Source: Microbacterium nymphoidis (GTDB lineage Bacteria; Actinomycetota; Actinomycetes; Actinomycetales; Microbacteriaceae). From it: a stretch of 64,000 bases of DNA. The notes under the pieces are model-generated. The model searched no databases. It was given only the letters and a program-made list of their open reading frames with translations, and was not told where the DNA came from. Location of the stretch: positions 62,001 through 126,000 of the forward strand of contig NZ_JAJNOD010000007.1 of the NCBI RefSeq assembly GCF_021044885.1, written 5' to 3'. The translations under genes and the position numbers were made by a program. Each line of letters begins with the position of its first letter. The first letter of the stretch is position 1. This document shows, piece after piece, positions 16,335-25,070 of this stretch.

Positions 16335-16715
16335 ATGGCGGCATGGGACGAGGCGGCGCTGACCGCCCTGGACGACGGCGACGAGCTGGACATCGAGATC
16401 GCACGCGGCGACGGCACCCGGCATGAACCGGTGATCATCTGGGGCGTGCGGGTGGGAACGGACTTCTACGTCCGCTCCGCGCGCGGCCCCGAGGGGCTCT
16501 GGTACCGCCGCGCCCTGCGCTCGCTCGCCGGAAAGCTCAGCGCGCGCGGCGTGCTGCAGGACGTGAACTTCGAGCAGGTGTCGGCGTCCGATCCGGTGAA
16601 CGCCGACATCGACGCCGCCTACCACCGCAAGTACGACCGCTACGGTGCCGCGATCGTGGGTTCGGTCGTCGGCCCGGGAGCTGCTCGCGTCACCCTTCGC
16701 GCGGTCCCGCGCTGA
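16335..16715 (+). CDS. DUF2255-family protein
   Basis: A 126-residue small protein with the DUF2255 features: an N-terminal short helix, then beta strands with VIIWGVRVGTDFYVRSARG, resembling flavin-type split-barrel nitroreductases of actinobacteria in layout. A GGAGG ribosome site precedes the ATG by a few bases. A TAGCGT -10 box near 16302 would give a short leader. Biochemical function is not established. Confidence 0.8.
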   Translation: MAAWDEAALTALDDGDELDIEIARGDGTRHEPVIIWGVRVGTDFYVRSARGPEGLWYRRALRSLAGKLSARGVLQDVNFEQVSASDPVNADIDAAYHRKYDRYGAAIVGSVVGPGAARVTLRAVPR

Positions 16716-16718
16716 GGC

Positions 16719-17744
16719 TCAGCCGGTCACTGATCGAGCGCTGAGGCGCGCACCGAGTGCGATCGCCTGCTTCTCCAGCACGTGCCAGGAGAGATAACCC
16801 GCACCGGTGGAGAGCACGAGGACGACGAGGATGTTCAGGGCGATCGGCAGGGGCGGGCCTGTCGCGATGAGAGTCTGCTGAATCGGGAACGCCCACAGGT
16901 ACATGCCGTACGACGGGTCGCCCCAGCGCTGGACGCGGCGCGCGATCGCGCTGATCCGAGATCCGACGGAGACCACCACGACAGGGACGACGATGCAGGC
17001 CGCGATGATGCCCGCCTCGCCACGGAGGGGTACCAGGGCAGCGAGCCCGAGCACCAGCGCCCACCAGGGCACATGCGAGAGTCGGGGGACCCCGGTCAGC
17101 AGCGACCCGGCGAGGAAGAACACCACCGCCACGACGGTGATTCGGAGAGGCCGATCCAGAGGCGCCGCCACGGCGACAACCAGCAGCACGCCGGCGAGGA
17201 CGCCGCGTGTGATGATGCTCACGCGCGCGCCGAGGACACCCAGCGCCACGATCATCAGGTAGCAGCAGAACTCCGGTCCGAGGCTCCAGAGAGAACCGTT
17301 CACCGCGGATTGGTCGTTGTCGGAGAAGAGGCCCGGCAAGTCGTACTGTGCGATCAGGACCAGGTTCCACAGATAGCGCCACGTCTCCGGTGAGCTCAGG
17401 TACTCGGAGACAGTGAGGGTGGTCAGCGCCGGACCGAGCACCGCGATCGTGAGCAGGACCACCAGCGCGAGCGCGGGAAAGATGCGCAGACACCGGCGGA
17501 GAAGGAACGCGCCGGGGCGCGGGGAGCGCGTCCAGCTCGTGCTGAGCAGGAAGCCGCTGATGGCGAAGAAGACGTAGACGCCGAGGTGGTGGATCGTGAT
17601 GCCGGCGAGGGTGGGCACGCCACGCAACCCCAGCAGCGACCAGGAATGCCCGATGATCACCATCGCTGCGGCCACCAGCCGGAGCAGATCGAACAGGTTC
17701 GCCGGACGTGCGGCTCTCGCCGCCGGAACCGCCGTGTCCGTCAT
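16719..17744 (-). CDS. Acyltransferase family 3 (OafA/YrhL-like) membrane protein
   Basis: A 341-residue membrane protein with about ten hydrophobic segments. The N-terminal NLFDLLRLVAAAMVIIGHSW carries the R/K-x10-H pattern of acyltransferase 3, and GFLLSTSW follows the expected place. Such enzymes O-acetylate or acylate surface sugars. The ATG at 17744 lies seven bases after a TAGGGT box, so the message may be leaderless. The open frame upstream of this ATG is antisense to nothing real and is ignored. Confidence 0.88.
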   Translation of the reverse strand: MTDTAVPAARAARPANLFDLLRLVAAAMVIIGHSWSLLGLRGVPTLAGITIHHLGVYVFFAISGFLLSTSWTRSPRPGAFLLRRCLRIFPALALVVLLTIAVLGPALTTLTVSEYLSSPETWRYLWNLVLIAQYDLPGLFSDNDQSAVNGSLWSLGPEFCCYLMIVALGVLGARVSIITRGVLAGVLLVVAVAAPLDRPLRITVVAVVFFLAGSLLTGVPRLSHVPWWALVLGLAALVPLRGEAGIIAACIVVPVVVVSVGSRISAIARRVQRWGDPSYGMYLWAFPIQQTLIATGPPLPIALNILVVLVLSTGAGYLSWHVLEKQAIALGARLSARSVTG

Positions 17745-17778
17745 TCGACCCACCCTAGGGGAGCGGATCCTCGCCGGT

Positions 17779-19050
17779 TCAGAGGCGTGCCAGGGTCTCG
17801 ATGTCTGCGGTGAACTCGGCGATCGCCTCGGGCGAGACGGTCGCGCGAGTGCCTGCCAGGGCGCGGGTGTAGTCGGTGGTTCCCAGCACGGCGTCCGCTC
17901 CGTCATCGCGTAACGAGCGCGCCAGGGCGTCCTGCGATGCGCGACGGGCCGCGTACTCGATGTCCGCGGGCGTGAGGCCATCGCTCTCTTCGACGAGCAG
18001 GTCCACGTCGACGCGGGCGACGGCCTCCGCCGGGATGTAGCGGCCCCAGATGGCGCGCCGCGCATCGGCGTCGGGCAGGCCGATCGGCAGCACGTAGTCG
18101 AAGCGTCCGTGTCGCAGGAAAGCGGCGTCGAGGGCGCGAACGAAGTTCGTCGCGCAGATCAGCAGCTTGCCCTCGTGCTCGCGGAACTCGGCCACCTGTT
18201 TCAGCAGCTCGTTCGTGACGCCCTGCGTCGGTGAAGGCGGAGTGCCGCCTCGGTGCGCGGCGATCTCCTCCACCTCGTCGATGAACACGACCGCGTGCTC
18301 CAGGTCGGCGATGGCCTCGAAGCTGGAACGCAGCGCGCCCGCGAGTCCTCCGCCGTCTGCCAGACGGGAGGGGAACAGCTCGACGAACGGCCAGTCCAGG
18401 CGGGAGGCCACGGCGCGCGCGAACGTGGTCTTCCCGGTGCCCGGCGGGCCGAAGAGCATCACCGCACGCGGCGGCACCACGCCGAATCGTTCGGCGAGAT
18501 CGGGTCGGGACAGCGGCGTGACCAGGCGCTCTTCGAGAAGCGTCTTCTCGTGCGTCATCCCGGCGACCTTCCGCCAGAGGTTGCGTGGCAGGATCCGCCC
18601 GCCGACCTCCTTGAGCGTGTCTAGCTCTCGTCGCTGCACGGGCATCGCGCGCTCCAGGTAGCGCACCGATCGATGCACGGAGAACGCGTTGTCGGTGAAG
18701 GGCGCGAGGCCATGGGACTCCGGCACGAGCGCCGACAGCTTCGCCAGCCCCAGTGCGGCCATCCGCCTCTCCAGCGCGTCGAGCAGGCCCGCCGCCAGTA
18801 CTCCGTCCGGGTCGGGCGCGGCCAGGCCGAAGAACACGATCCACCCCTGGGCGTGTGCTGCGCGCCCCACCGCGGCACCGACGAGCTCGTGATCGCGCAT
18901 CGCCACGACGGCGTGGTCGGCCTGGCACGAGGCGATCACCTCGGCGAGCGAGTAGATCGGAGCCTGCGCGTCCTCGGTCACTGCACCCCACAGGCGGACG
19001 AGCTGATCGAGGTCGTCTCCGTGGAAGTCGCGGATGTGGGTGCGGGACAT
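17779..19050 (-). CDS. GNAT acetyltransferase - AAA+ ATPase fusion protein
   Basis: A 423-residue protein with two fused parts. Residues 1-135 look like a GNAT acetyltransferase (RDFHGDDLDQLVRLW start, ELVGAAVG strand, C-terminal YLER). Residues 180-423 form an AAA+ module of the FtsH/Cdc48 class: Walker A GPPGTGKT (201-208), Walker B VVFIDE (254-259), sensor asparagine N302 and likely arginine fingers R313/R316. The ATG at 19050 is chosen because GGAGG lies six bases before it; two ATGs further upstream lack a site. The ATPase may remodel a protein that the GNAT part acetylates. That is inference. Confidence 0.8.
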   Translation of the reverse strand: MSRTHIRDFHGDDLDQLVRLWGAVTEDAQAPIYSLAEVIASCQADHAVVAMRDHELVGAAVGRAAHAQGWIVFFGLAAPDPDGVLAAGLLDALERRMAALGLAKLSALVPESHGLAPFTDNAFSVHRSVRYLERAMPVQRRELDTLKEVGGRILPRNLWRKVAGMTHEKTLLEERLVTPLSRPDLAERFGVVPPRAVMLFGPPGTGKTTFARAVASRLDWPFVELFPSRLADGGGLAGALRSSFEAIADLEHAVVFIDEVEEIAAHRGGTPPSPTQGVTNELLKQVAEFREHEGKLLICATNFVRALDAAFLRHGRFDYVLPIGLPDADARRAIWGRYIPAEAVARVDVDLLVEESDGLTPADIEYAARRASQDALARSLRDDGADAVLGTTDYTRALAGTRATVSPEAIAEFTADIETLARL

Positions 19051-19186
19051 GGCATCCTCCTTCATGCAGCGCTGCACGTGCGATTCGCATCGCGTTGAGC
19101 AACGCTAACCGCCGCCGGGGATGTCGCGTGACCAACCGCCCGAGAAGAACCGGCGTTTTTCTGCCGGGCGGGCCTACGCTGAAGAC

Positions 19187-19600
19187 ATGGCACCCGAGGC
19201 AGCACTGCTGGGGCACTGGACCGGCCGCGAAGAGCTCTTCCCCACCGCCTGGACCACGGGCGGGTACGCGGACGGGGCGCTGACCATCGAGCCGGGCCCG
19301 GGCGGTCTCATCCTGGATTATTCCGAGACCCAGGACCGGGGCACGCTCACCGCTCACGCGGTACTCGTCGGCTCCGGATTCTGGTGGTTCGACTCCTACG
19401 GTTTCGTGCCTCACGCGCCCGGGACCGCCGGCTGGGAGGGCCACACGCTCGTGCTGGATCGTCGCTCCCCGAGAGGCCGCACGGTGATGCGTCTGCGTCC
19501 CGAGGGCACCATGCTCGTGGTGGAGCTGGACACGGCCGCGCCGGCCGATGCCGCGTTGGCCCCCGTGATGCGCGCGCGATACTCCCGCGTAGCCGGCTGA
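19187..19600 (+). CDS. Hypothetical protein, beta-rich
   Basis: A 137-residue protein rich in beta strands with LLGHWTGREELFPTAW at the N-terminus, as in small lipocalin/heme-type barrels. I cannot name a family with confidence. The ATG lies six bases after a TACGCT box (19175-19180), so it should be expressed from a leaderless message. No partner gene is apparent. Confidence 0.65.
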   Translation: MAPEAALLGHWTGREELFPTAWTTGGYADGALTIEPGPGGLILDYSETQDRGTLTAHAVLVGSGFWWFDSYGFVPHAPGTAGWEGHTLVLDRRSPRGRTVMRLRPEGTMLVVELDTAAPADAALAPVMRARYSRVAG

Positions 19601-19766
19601 CGAGCCCGCGTCCCGAGAGACCGGCAGGCGGAGCGGATTCCTTCGCTGACCTGCGGCGGAGCAAGGTCCGGTTAGCATGGGAGCAGCGTTCCGACAACGC
19701 GGAAGCAATGCTCATTACAGCGTCGCGGTCCGCGGGCTGCGACGTGAGGACCTTTGGGGGGAACTC

Positions 19767-21413
19767 GTGTCGAAAACGAAAATCACACATTGGGGGAAAA
19801 AGGGGGTAGCGGCGATCATCGCCGCGGGACTGGCGGTTCTGGGCATCAGTGCCACAGCAGCCGCTGCTCCGCCGTACGCGACCACCGGCGTCGTGGAGGA
19901 CGTGCAGTTCTCGCAAACCACGGTGGAATCAGGCGCGCGCGCCGCGCTGGAGGCGTCATGGTCTCTGCCGGACAACCCGCAGACGCCGGCGGGCTTCAGC
20001 ATCGCGCTTCCGGAGGGGCTGCGTGGACTCACCGACTCCTTCCCGCTGCTCGCCCCGGACGGGAGCGCCATGGGGCAGTGCACGGTCACGGAGACTCAGC
20101 TCTTCTGTGACATCGACCCGGCATACATCGCCAGTCACCCGCTCAACCTGCACGGAACATTCGAGTTCTGGGTGGAGGTCACGACGACCGTCACGGAGGA
20201 GACCGTCGTCGAGTTCGACTTCGGCGAAGTGACCGCCGACGTGCGCGTTACGCCACCTCCCGGTCCCTGCACGGTGAACTGCGAGTTCTCCGGTCGGGAC
20301 AGTGGCAAGTGGGGCTACTACGACCGCGAGAGCAACCTCATCTACTGGACGGTCGCCGTCAGTGCGCCCCGCGAGGGAATGGCCGGCGGGGAGCAGGTGA
20401 TCGTCACCGACATCCCGGGAGCGGGGCAGGAGATCCTGCTGACCGGTGGCGAGACGGGTGACGTCTACCAGACCAACGAGCTGGTGATGATGGACAACGG
20501 CGTGGAGTGGCCGGGCAACTGGTCCCTGAAGCCCGCGTCGGAGGTGACCGTCTCCGCCGATGGCTCCACGGTCTCGTTCGTGGCAGAGAAGGGCTACTTC
20601 TACGAGGTGAAGTTCACCACCCGTGTCATCGACGGCGGTGCTCAGGAGACCTACGACAACCGCGCCACCGTGGCCATCGGCTCCGAGCGCACCGAGACCG
20701 TGAGCTCCACCGTCACGCGTCAGGGCGGCGGCGGGACGGGTCAGGGCGAGAACGCCGGCCGATTCAGCGTCGTGAAGCAGATTTCGGGCAACGGCGCGGA
20801 GCTCGTTGCGTCCACGGCCACCTTCGTCATCGACTACTCGTATCCGGCAGGTGATGGCTTCCCCGCGGGGACAGGGTCGCTGACCGTCGCGGCGGACGGC
20901 ACGGTCGTCACCAGCCCGGACCTTCCGGTGGGCGCCGTACTGACTCTGAGTGAGCGGACTCCGGCGCCGGTCGACGGGGCGACATGGGGTACTCCCGTGA
21001 TCTCTCCGTCCTCCGTTGTGGTGGGTGCCGGAACGACCGTTGCGGTCGTCGTGACGAACCCGCTGGTGACTCCGACTCCCACGCCTACGCCTACGCCTAC
21101 GCCGACTTCGACTCCGGCGCCGACTCCGACTCCGACTCCGACTCCGACGGTGACGACCACGCCTACGCCTACGCCGACTCCGACTCCGACGGTGACGCCG
21201 GCGCCGACGACCACGCCGACGACCACGCCCACCGTGACGCCGGCGCCGACGGGTACGCCGACGCACCCCGCACCGTCGTCCACACCGACGACGGCCCCCG
21301 GCGGACGGCTCCCCGCCACCGGCGCTGACGCGCCGTTGGGTGCGCTCGTGCTGGGAGGAGTGATCATCGCGCTCGGCGTGACCGTGATGAGACGACGCAG
21401 CCGACGGAGCTGA
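19767..21413 (+). CDS. LPXTG-anchored surface protein with Thr-Pro repeat stalk
   Basis: A 548-residue secreted protein. The start is GTG with a GGGGGG site five bases upstream. A signal peptide (about 1-33, ending TAAAA) leads into an N-terminal adhesin-like beta region (about 40-340). A DUF5979-like beta domain follows (about 335-430, [13 protein letters not shown]), then a long Pro-Thr stalk (about 433-510). The sorting signal is LPATG (515-519) with a hydrophobic segment and the tail RRRSRRS. Sortase would link it to peptidoglycan. The N-terminal half resembles collagen- or fibrinogen-type adhesin folds, but the ligand is unknown. Confidence 0.85.
   Translation: MSKTKITHWGKKGVAAIIAAGLAVLGISATAAAAPPYATTGVVEDVQFSQTTVESGARAALEASWSLPDNPQTPAGFSIALPEGLRGLTDSFPLLAPDGSAMGQCTVTETQLFCDIDPAYIASHPLNLHGTFEFWVEVTTTVTEETVVEFDFGEVTADVRVTPPPGPCTVNCEFSGRDSGKWGYYDRESNLIYWTVAVSAPREGMAGGEQVIVTDIPGAGQEILLTGGETGDVYQTNELVMMDNGVEWPGNWSLKPASEVTVSADGSTVSFVAEKGYFYEVKFTTRVIDGGAQETYDNRATVAIGSERTETVSSTVTRQGGGGTGQGENAGRFSVVKQISGNGAELVASTATFVIDYSYPAGDGFPAGTGSLTVAADGTVVTSPDLPVGAVLTLSERTPAPVDGATWGTPVISPSSVVVGAGTTVAVVVTNPLVTPTPTPTPTPTPTSTPAPTPTPTPTPTVTTTPTPTPTPTPTVTPAPTTTPTTTPTVTPAPTGTPTHPAPSSTPTTAPGGRLPATGADAPLGALVLGGVIIALGVTVMRRRSRRS
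21068..21260 (+). repeat. Short in-frame repeats encoding the Thr-Pro stalk
   Basis: Degenerate ACGCCT/ACTCCG hexamers, broken by GTGAC units, code for TP, TPAP and TVTP runs. The hexamer unit keeps the frame, so length can vary without breaking the protein. Confidence 0.85.
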
Positions 21414-21438
21414 TTCCTCGGACGCTCGAGGAATCAGC
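21409..21438 (+). terminator. First terminator after the surface protein gene
   Basis: GCTGATTCCTCG and its perfect 12-bp complement flank GACGCT. The left arm contains the stop codon. Confidence 0.7.
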
Positions 21439-21442
21439 GATG

Positions 21443-21485
21443 AGCTGAGTGTGGCCCCGCCCTCTGGACGGGGCCACACTCAGCT
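21443..21485 (+). terminator. Second terminator after the surface protein gene
   Basis: A perfect 17-bp stem (21443-21459 with 21469-21485) with a nine-base loop, directly behind the first hairpin. Tandem stems without U-runs are common in high-GC genomes. Confidence 0.75.
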
Positions 21486-21624
21486 GCCGCCGTTCCGCTC
21501 CGCTTCGGCCCACGCGCTCGGACCCGCCGGAATCCGAAACCGCCCACAGCCCGTGGCCCTCCTCGCCGGGGCGCTGATAGCGTGCTCGCAGGGCGCTGGC
21601 GTGCCCGGCGTAAGGGGGTCATTC

Positions 21625-23244
21625 ATGGCAGAACAGGTTGCCGGACAGCTGCGGGACTATCGCGTCCACCGCTACGTCAATGCGTTCTGTCCGCTGTGCC
21701 ACGAGGAAGATCCGGACCGCGACCTCGCCGAGGTGAAACGCCTCACCGGCTGGCTCGCCGCATACGAGGACGACTCCGTCTGGCTGGAGCGCGGCTGCGA
21801 GGTGCACGGCCTGGTGCGCACGCTCTACGACGAGTCGGCCGAGATGCTCACCTACCTCGAGCAGTGGACTGCTCCCACCAAATGGCACGCCCCTGACACG
21901 ACGGCCAACTTCAAGCCCGTGCCCAGCGCGTACCTCGACGGAATGCCCGCGATGCAGTCGCAGCACACGTGCATCCTGCTGGAGGACCTCACCGACCACT
22001 GCAACCTGCGCTGTCCCACGTGTTTCGCCGAATCCGGACCCGCCGCCACGGCGACGGCGCCGCTGGAGGAGGTGCTCGCATCGGTGGACGACCGCCTCGC
22101 CAAGGAGAACGGGCGCATCGACGTGCTCATGCTCTCCGGCGGCGAGCCCACCCTCTACCCGTGGCTGGAACAGCTGATCGAGCAGCTCGTCTCCCGCCCC
22201 ATCGTCCGCGTGCTGCTGAACTCCAACGGCCTGCGGATCGCGAACGACGATGAGTTCGTCGCCTTCCTCAAGAAGCACCGCGAACGGGTGGAGGTGTACC
22301 TGCAGTACGACGGAGAGAAGCCGGAGTCCTCCAAGTTCCATCGGGGCGCCGACATCCGCCGCTTCAAACAGCGCGCCGTTGAGCGTCTGAGCAATGCCGG
22401 TGTCTTCATGACGCTGACGATGACGGCCGCAAAGGGCGTGAACGACGACGAGATCGGAGCGGTGATCGCCACCGCGATGAAGACGCCCTACGTGGGCGGG
22501 GTGACGATCCAGCCCGTCTTCGGCTCGGGCCGCAACTCCGGGATCGATCCGAACGACCGGCTCACGCACGGTGGCGTGCTGCGCCGGCTGGGTCCGCAGA
22601 CCGACGGACGGATCACCTGGCGCGACCTCACCGCGCTCCCCTGCTCGCATCCGCACTGCTGCTCGGTCGGCTACTTCCTGCGTGACGATTCGCAGCAGTG
22701 GAAGTCGCTCACCGGCATCATGGGCCATGACCGGCTGAAGACTTTCCTGGACCTGAACCCCGACATGCTCGCCAACCGCATCGCGGACAGCGAGATCAAC
22801 GTGAAGATGAAGGACGCGGTCAAGAACTCGCTGCTGGACCTCTTCAGCGAGCAGTCCAGCCTCACGCACCCGTCGATGGCGAACATCTGGCGGGACATCT
22901 GCATGAACTGCGACATCGGCATCGGTACGTTGACACAGCTGACCACGTCGGTGCTCCCCGGTCAGCACAAGCGGCTGCGCAAGATGCTCGCCGAGCGTGT
23001 GCTGCGCATCACGGTGAAGCCGTTCATGGACATCAACACGATGATCGAGGAGCGGCTCACCCAGTGCTGCGTGCACGTGGCCACGGTCAACGATGAGACA
23101 CGCGCGCACCAGTGCGCCCCGTTCTGTGCGCTGCAGGCCTGGGCGCCGCTCGGACGGCAGCGCATCTCGACGGCGAGCGCGCGAAACGCGGCGCCGGTGG
23201 GGCTCGGACCGGTGATTCCCGTGGGCGCACCGGTGACGGGGTGA
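21625..23244 (+). CDS. Radical SAM enzyme of the Tes/MSS-like (COG1964) class
   Basis: A 539-residue iron-sulfur enzyme. The radical SAM site CNLRCPTC is at 126-133 and the SAM-binding SGGEPT at 171-176. Extra cysteine sites typical of the tetraether/membrane-spanning lipid synthase class are present. These are CPLC (22-25) and GCEVHG (57-62) at the N-terminus, and C340/C345/C346, C426/C429, C481/C482 and C497/C501 at the C-terminus (CCVH and PFCALQ blocks). Tes and MSS join lipid chains by C-C bonds. The substrate here is unknown, but the Lgt-like gene two places downstream supports lipid chemistry. ATG follows AAGGGGGT. Confidence 0.85.
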   Translation: MAEQVAGQLRDYRVHRYVNAFCPLCHEEDPDRDLAEVKRLTGWLAAYEDDSVWLERGCEVHGLVRTLYDESAEMLTYLEQWTAPTKWHAPDTTANFKPVPSAYLDGMPAMQSQHTCILLEDLTDHCNLRCPTCFAESGPAATATAPLEEVLASVDDRLAKENGRIDVLMLSGGEPTLYPWLEQLIEQLVSRPIVRVLLNSNGLRIANDDEFVAFLKKHRERVEVYLQYDGEKPESSKFHRGADIRRFKQRAVERLSNAGVFMTLTMTAAKGVNDDEIGAVIATAMKTPYVGGVTIQPVFGSGRNSGIDPNDRLTHGGVLRRLGPQTDGRITWRDLTALPCSHPHCCSVGYFLRDDSQQWKSLTGIMGHDRLKTFLDLNPDMLANRIADSEINVKMKDAVKNSLLDLFSEQSSLTHPSMANIWRDICMNCDIGIGTLTQLTTSVLPGQHKRLRKMLAERVLRITVKPFMDINTMIEERLTQCCVHVATVNDETRAHQCAPFCALQAWAPLGRQRISTASARNAAPVGLGPVIPVGAPVTG

Positions 23245-23245
23245 C

Positions 23246-23563
23246 ATGAGCGCCTCGCCTCCGCTTCGTCAGTATGACGAGAAGGTCGGACTCCCGTTCG
23301 ATCCCCTTCGGCTCTGTGTGTTCACCACCATCGCGCTGCTGACGTGCGTGTTCGGACCGATCTCCCTCCTCGTGTTCGCTGTCGTCGCGATCCGTGGCTA
23401 CGACCGGGCCCGGCGGGCGGGGCTCACCCGCTCGCGCTGCAAGCTGGGGGACACCCGCGTGGTGCTCGCCTATTTGATCGCCGTCGCCGTGCTCGCCGTC
23501 GTGGCCACCCCGTTCTGGATCTGGGGCTGGATCACCGTGATCCGATCGATGCTCGGCGGCTGA
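23246..23563 (+). CDS. Small membrane protein of the radical SAM operon
   Basis: A 105-residue protein with two hydrophobic segments (about 23-49 and 73-97) separated by a basic loop (RGYDRARRAGLTRSR). It starts one base after the stop of the radical SAM gene and ends one base before the Lgt-like gene, so all three are made together. It may anchor the soluble enzyme or hold the lipid substrate; no known family is evident. Confidence 0.75.
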   Translation: MSASPPLRQYDEKVGLPFDPLRLCVFTTIALLTCVFGPISLLVFAVVAIRGYDRARRAGLTRSRCKLGDTRVVLAYLIAVAVLAVVATPFWIWGWITVIRSMLGG

Positions 23564-23564
23564 G

Positions 23565-24365
23565 ATGTTCCCCACTCTCGACCAGCTCCTCGGATTCGGG
23601 CCCGCGATCGATACGCATGTCGTGTTCGAGGGGATCGGCATGCTCGTGGGCGGGGGCGTCTTCCTGCTGCAGCTGCGCCGGCACAACGTTCGCGATCCGC
23701 GGATCTGGGCCCTCGTCGCCGGGGCGATGATGGGAGCGGCCGTCCTCTCGCGATTGGGCACCTGGGCCCAGCACCTGGACCCGTCGCAGAATCTGAGCCT
23801 CGTCGAGCAGCTGATGCGCGGAAACGCGTCGATTCTCTCGTCGCTGGTGGGCGCCTGGCTCGGCGTGCACATCGCCAAGCGCCTCGTGCGCTATCCGGAC
23901 CGCACCGGGGATCTCTTCGCTCCGGCGGTGGCACTCGCCCTCGTGATCGGACGCTTCGGGTGCTTCTTCACCGAACGTCCCGGCACTCCCACCGGCGGGG
24001 ACTGGGGCATCGTGCTGGACGCCGAGACCGCGGCGAGGCTGGGATCGCCGGCCGGGGTGGGGCTGCACCCGAGCTTCCTGTACGAGATTGCCTTCCATCT
24101 CGTCGCCTTCGCGGTGCTGTGGTTCTGGCTCCGCCGCGGCGTGCTGGCACCCGGCGAGATGCTCACGGTGTACATCGGCTCCTACGCCGTCTTCCGGTTC
24201 TTCGTGGAGTTCGTACGGGGAAACGACGTGGCGTTCGCCGGGCTCACCCGTCCCCAGCTGTTCCTGCTGTTCACCATTCCCCTGTTCGTGGCGCGCGTCG
24301 TGTGGCTCGCCCGCCGCGGACGTCTGTTCCGATCCGTGGAGGTGCGTGATGTCGTCACCGTCTGA
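23565..24365 (+). CDS. Lgt-like (prolipoprotein diacylglyceryl transferase family) membrane enzyme, divergent
   Basis: A 266-residue membrane protein with Lgt-family landmarks: IGRFGCFFTERPGTPT (128-143, where Lgt has RxGNFxNGE), HPSFLYE (168-174) and RFFVEFVRGN (211-220). The HGG-type motif of true Lgt is replaced by LSSLVGAWLG (91-100), and the signature asparagine by C133. The arginines and the HPxxLYE site remain. It is therefore probably not the housekeeping Lgt but a paralogue that transfers or handles a glycerolipid. It sits in one transcription unit with a Tes-like radical SAM enzyme. Confidence 0.8.
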   Translation: MFPTLDQLLGFGPAIDTHVVFEGIGMLVGGGVFLLQLRRHNVRDPRIWALVAGAMMGAAVLSRLGTWAQHLDPSQNLSLVEQLMRGNASILSSLVGAWLGVHIAKRLVRYPDRTGDLFAPAVALALVIGRFGCFFTERPGTPTGGDWGIVLDAETAARLGSPAGVGLHPSFLYEIAFHLVAFAVLWFWLRRGVLAPGEMLTVYIGSYAVFRFFVEFVRGNDVAFAGLTRPQLFLLFTIPLFVARVVWLARRGRLFRSVEVRDVVTV

Positions 24366-24963
24366 TCCGTCCGACCCGTCCCGCGAGCCCGATCCGTCCG
24401 GGCAGCCTGGACCGCCCGACCCCTCCCCGGCGGAGGTGAGGCCGCCGGATCCGAGCGCGCCGTCCGGACCCGCGCCGTCCTGGCCCGGGGGACAGCCGGC
24501 CGCCCCGTATCCGGGTCAGGCCCCGCCCCCTCAGGTCCCGCCGCAGCAGGGCCCACCCCCTCAGGTCGCGCCGCAGCAGCAGGTCCCGCCGCAGCAGGGC
24601 TATCCGCCACAGGGCTTCCCGCCGCCGGGGTCGTACGCGCCGCCCGCCGCGGGACCGAATCCGTACATCCAGAACACTCCGTTCACGCCGCCGTACGGTC
24701 CGCAGAAGTCCTCGATCACGTCGGGAGGTGTGTTCATCGGCGTTGGCATCTCGGTGCTGGTGATCCTCATCGCGTTCCTGATCCACGACATCCCCGGCGG
24801 AACCGGTCCGTTGCGCCTGCTCGTCACCGGTCTGCTGCCCATCGTCGGATGCCTGCTGACGATCAGTCGCAGGACGCGATCAATCGGCTTGGGAATGGTG
24901 ATCATCGGCGGGGCGTTCTGGGTGACGCTGATCGGACCCTGTTTCGCGCTGTTCATGCCCTAG
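24349..24963 (+). CDS. Proline-rich membrane protein
   Basis: A 204-residue protein. The first 125 residues are Pro/Gln/Ser-rich and disordered (repeats of PPQ-type units), followed by three hydrophobic segments (about 127-147, 155-172, 178-200). The ATG has GGAGG six bases upstream and overlaps the Lgt-like gene by 17 bases, so it belongs to the same operon. This layout is frequent in actinobacterial membrane proteins of unknown role. Confidence 0.7.
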   Translation: MSSPSDPSDPSREPDPSGQPGPPDPSPAEVRPPDPSAPSGPAPSWPGGQPAAPYPGQAPPPQVPPQQGPPPQVAPQQQVPPQQGYPPQGFPPPGSYAPPAAGPNPYIQNTPFTPPYGPQKSSITSGGVFIGVGISVLVILIAFLIHDIPGGTGPLRLLVTGLLPIVGCLLTISRRTRSIGLGMVIIGGAFWVTLIGPCFALFMP

Positions 24964-24969
24964 CCGCGG

Positions 24970-25021
24970 GGGAGATGGAAACACACCCGCCAGCGGCGCC
25001 GCAGGTGCGTTTCCATCTCCC
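24970..25021 (+). terminator. Terminator of the radical SAM/Lgt-like operon
   Basis: GGGAGATGGAAAC and its exact complement (13 bp), extended by an ACACC/GGTG region with one mismatch, form a long stem six bases after the last stop codon. It separates the operon from the zinc locus. Confidence 0.7.
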
Positions 25022-25036
25022 ATCGGGCTCGCGAGT

Positions 25037-25051
25037 TGAGAACGATTCTCA
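25037..25051. promoter_or_regulatory. Zur box
   Basis: TGAGAA-CGA-TTCTCA is a perfect dyad that fits the actinobacterial Zur consensus (TGAAAATNATTTTCA type). It lies 20 bases before the zinc-binding lipoprotein gene, and a zur gene ends the cluster. Zinc-loaded Zur would repress the importer. Confidence 0.85.
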
Positions 25052-25070
25052 TTAGCGATAGTGTGAGGAC

